The notes under the pieces were generated by a model. That model made no database searches. It was not told the DNA's origin and saw only the letters and a list, made by a program, of their open reading frames with translations. DNA of 64,000 nucleotides from Lottia gigantea (Eukaryota > Mollusca > Gastropoda > Lottiidae), in assembly GCF_000327385.1 (NCBI RefSeq), contig NW_008710049.1:3827550-3891549 (forward strand), in the 5' to 3' direction. A program made the translations under genes and the position numbers. Below are positions 61,844 through 64,000 of this stretch, one piece after another. Position 1 is the first letter of the stretch, and each line of letters opens with the position of its first letter.

Positions 61844-62864
61844 GTAAGTATACTGTTAATATTAGTTATTCTTCTCTTCCTGGCTGAAACTAAGTATGGA
61901 TAATCTAGGAAAGATCAATGCTCAGAAGTTTAACCTAGAAAAAGCTGGTAGACAGGATCCTTCACTATTGTAAAATATGGTTGCTTCTGTTGCTCTTCAT
62001 TAATTCAACCCATATAATCTAAATTGATAGTAATTTTTCAGCCCCAATTCTATAATAAAACCTTTTTTTATTCATATTTTTTTTTTGAATACAATTTTGC
62101 CTGACACTTTACTTATTTGTCGTAAAGACTAGGCTCTGTCGATCGCATCTGACAGGATAAGAGGTTCACTGTAATTGCTTTGTCTTTGAAAAGATAATAA
62201 AAGTAGCAGTGGTGAAAAAATCAAACTGCATAATCAATGACAAGTGTTTTAGAGCACCTGCATCATGAAGCCAAATGACTTATCTCTAGTAAGCATAAAA
62301 AAATTGATGAAAGATAAAGGGATAATTAACACTAAGCTCAAAAAGTCACCATGACATAAAGCTATTCAGATCCTATTTTAGAAACTAAAAATAATTAACT
62401 CTTTAATCTCCACAAAACTTGCAGTTTTTTGAAAGAAAAAAAGCTGAAAGAACATAAAAACTAGAAAGCAGATTCTTTAATCATGGACTGACAGAGAAGA
62501 AAGGAAATTAATTATCGTTTTTGAACTTGGTTTGGGAATATTACTCAAGTTTTTTTAGGCCAATTAATGTGTTGGATACCTTATTATGCTGGAATCTTTC
62601 TCTCTCTATGTTTTATTTCCAATGAAAAGTCAAGAATTTTTTTCAGAAACTTCTTTTTCCTTTTACAGTACGCCTTATACTCAAAATTTGTACTTTAAAA
62701 AGAAAAGATGCATAGAAGCTGCTTTCTGGTTTTAATTTGCTCTATTGCACACTTACAGGTTATTGTCTACTGTCTACTATTAGAAAATACAGGTGGCGTT
62801 AATGTCCATTTCATTAAATTTTTCAAACAAAACATAATACGTAATTTTTTTCTTTCCATTTCAG
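61844..62864 (+). other. Phase 2 intron within the CUB domain
   Basis: GTAAGT at 61844 to TTTCTTTCCATTTCAG ending at 62864, about 1.0 kb. AT-rich, with no repeat, RNA gene or extra exon recognised. Confidence 0.85.
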
Positions 62865-63079
62865 TTGTGACCATGATTATTTAGATATTTTTTCACAATT
62901 AACATTTCATTCAGAAGATTTACTAGAGGCCGAATTAACGGGTCGTTTCTGTGGGGAACTTAGTGACAGTTTACCAAAATTAATAGTGTCGCGAAACAAT
63001 GTGTTAGTGTTGTCATTTTTTTCCGACGCCAGTAAAAATTATAAAGGATTCAATGGAACTTATGAATTCTTTGATGCAT
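62865..63079 (+). CDS. CUB-domain protein, third coding exon (second half of CUB domain)
   Basis: Spliced after 61843 it restores ATT and reads ICDHDYLDIFSQLTF, then LTGRFCGELSDSLPKLIVS and VLVLSFFSDASKNYKGFNG ending TYEFFDA. These are the hallmarks of the CUB second half: C..DYL.I with cysteine 92, the FCG cysteine (120), the F.SD strand with Asp145, and GF.G.Y. Asp95 and Asp145 match usual calcium ligands. Sequon NGT at 154. The donor GTAAGT starts at 63080 and the exon ends in phase 1, so the two exons make a symmetric 1-1 module. Together with the signal exon, 162 residues are visible and the protein continues to the right. SOL-1-like multi-CUB membrane proteins are the best guess; LRP/Neto-like or other CUB proteins remain possible. 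Confidence 0.88.
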
Positions 63080-64000
63080 GTAAGTATGAAAGTTTTACAT
63101 TTTGTTTGGTTTTGTGTCATTAGAGGTGCTTTAACTTGCTATAAAGAATGGGGTCATTAACAATTTTATTGGTGAGTGGTCTTTTGCTTTTCTCGAAGAG
63201 CCATATTCAAGCCTATTGGTCCTTTTTGAAAGCTGATAACAAGGTCTTACAAGCTATAGAATTTGTCTTTCAATTCACATTGGTTTAAGATGATGATTTT
63301 TAAGGGTAGGAAAAACAATATTATGAGAAAATGGACTTCACTGTCAGGCAGGGTAAATGGGTACAGATAGTCTGTAGAATATTCAGATCACAAGATTCTT
63401 CTCACGGCTAATTCAGGGCCTCATTCTCGAAAACTTGACTTCAGATGATTTCTATGATACACTCATTTGATTAGTCAATTGATATTAAGTTCTGTTTTTT
63501 TATCTAATCAGATTATTCAATTTCTTTAAGTCTGGATTTTATCTGAATTAAATTTTTCGAGAATAAGGCCACAGCTGGTAGACAAGATACTTGAGAATAT
63601 ATATTGTCATAAAATGTTTCCAGTAAGAATCCACTGGAAGAAAGTATTCTCAGAACAGTAACCGATGTTGTTGTAAAATGTGGATTCGTCTATCTTCTTT
63701 ACTTCAAAAAATGTATTGTCGTTGCAAATGGAGACATTGTATTAAACCCTTACTTTAACAATTAAACTACCTCTAATGACCTTTGACCTCTATAATCTGC
63801 ATCATAATTATATTGATGTATAATAATCAACTAATAACCTAGTAGACTTGTTTTACCTGTCCATTTTATAATATCAGGGAAATGTTGAATGTTCTTCTCT
63901 TCATTCAAAGACAAATCACACAAAATCATTGACAGATATTGATATATTTGTTGTTAATTATAAAAGAGTGGGGTAGATACTTGCTCGCCAACATGGGGGT
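63080..64000 (+). other. Start of the next intron, open at the window edge
   Basis: Donor GTAAGT at 63080; no acceptor followed by a credible exon was seen before 64000. It contains the palindromic MITE at 63414-63574. Confidence 0.7.
63414..63574. mobile_element. Palindromic MITE with GGCC...ATTCTCGAAAA ends
   Basis: The left end CAGGGCCTCATTCTCGAAAA (then CTTGACTTCAGAT) pairs with the complement of the right end, CTGTGGCCTTATTCTCGAAA (then AATTTAATTCAGAT), over about 35 bp at roughly 75-80 percent. An inner TGATTAGTCAATT and ATCTAATCAGATT make a second inverted pair. About 161 bp, non-coding. It is the best-kept of the five related elements in the window. Confidence 0.75.

Noticed and set aside
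61641-61887. Two overlapping frames starting with ATG at 61641 and 61666
   Set aside because: The 61641 start lies in the intron before the acceptor at 61662, and the 61666 frame is out of phase with the CUB reading. Only 61663-61843 in the CUB frame is supported.
1-64000. CRISPR arrays, bacterial operons, rRNA or intact tRNA genes
   Set aside because: None seen. Tandem arrays here lack regular unique spacers, and the gene structure is eukaryotic.

Overview
The window is AT-rich, intron- and repeat-dominated animal DNA. It has GT-AG introns with a polypyrimidine tract, a non-LTR retrotransposon, tRNA-derived SINE relics, several kinds of MITE and many worn minisatellites, but very little coding sequence. 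A marine invertebrate, most likely a mollusc (perhaps a gastropod), fits best. The evidence is the repeat style, in particular three SINE-like tails containing TTAAAGATC and paired GGCC...ATTCTCGAAAA inverted repeats. No sequence here fixes the species, so this is an inference.

Layout. 1-1420: 3' end of a LINE, with the reverse transcriptase C-terminal region, a 3' UTR and an AATAAA signal. 1421-33646: no confident host gene, only SINE, MITE and minisatellite material plus two weak ORFs (19704-20138 plus, 22702-23031 minus) and a possible non-coding first exon ending at 11780. 33647-33740: a short exon with ATG and a signal peptide. 33741-61662: a very long intron (about 28 kb) filled with repeats. 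61663-61843 and 62865-63079: two exons that together encode one complete CUB domain. 63080-64000: the next intron, containing a palindromic MITE.

The one well-supported host gene runs left to right. Its signal-peptide exon ends in phase 1 and the first CUB exon begins in phase 1. The CUB domain is split by a phase 2 intron and ends in phase 1 again, so it forms a symmetric 1-1 module. The visible product is 162 residues of a secreted or type I membrane protein. It continues beyond the right edge, probably with more extracellular domains. A SOL-1-like (suppressor of lurcher) multi-CUB protein is the best guess from memory, but one CUB domain cannot settle this.

Much of the remaining structure is repeats. 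There are five palindromic elements of 100-160 bp with related termini, a hAT-type MITE with an 8-bp target-site duplication, a TTAA-flanked MITE, a long fold-back element with a relative 23 kb away, and about ten degenerate local tandem duplications, many with periods of 80-170 bp.
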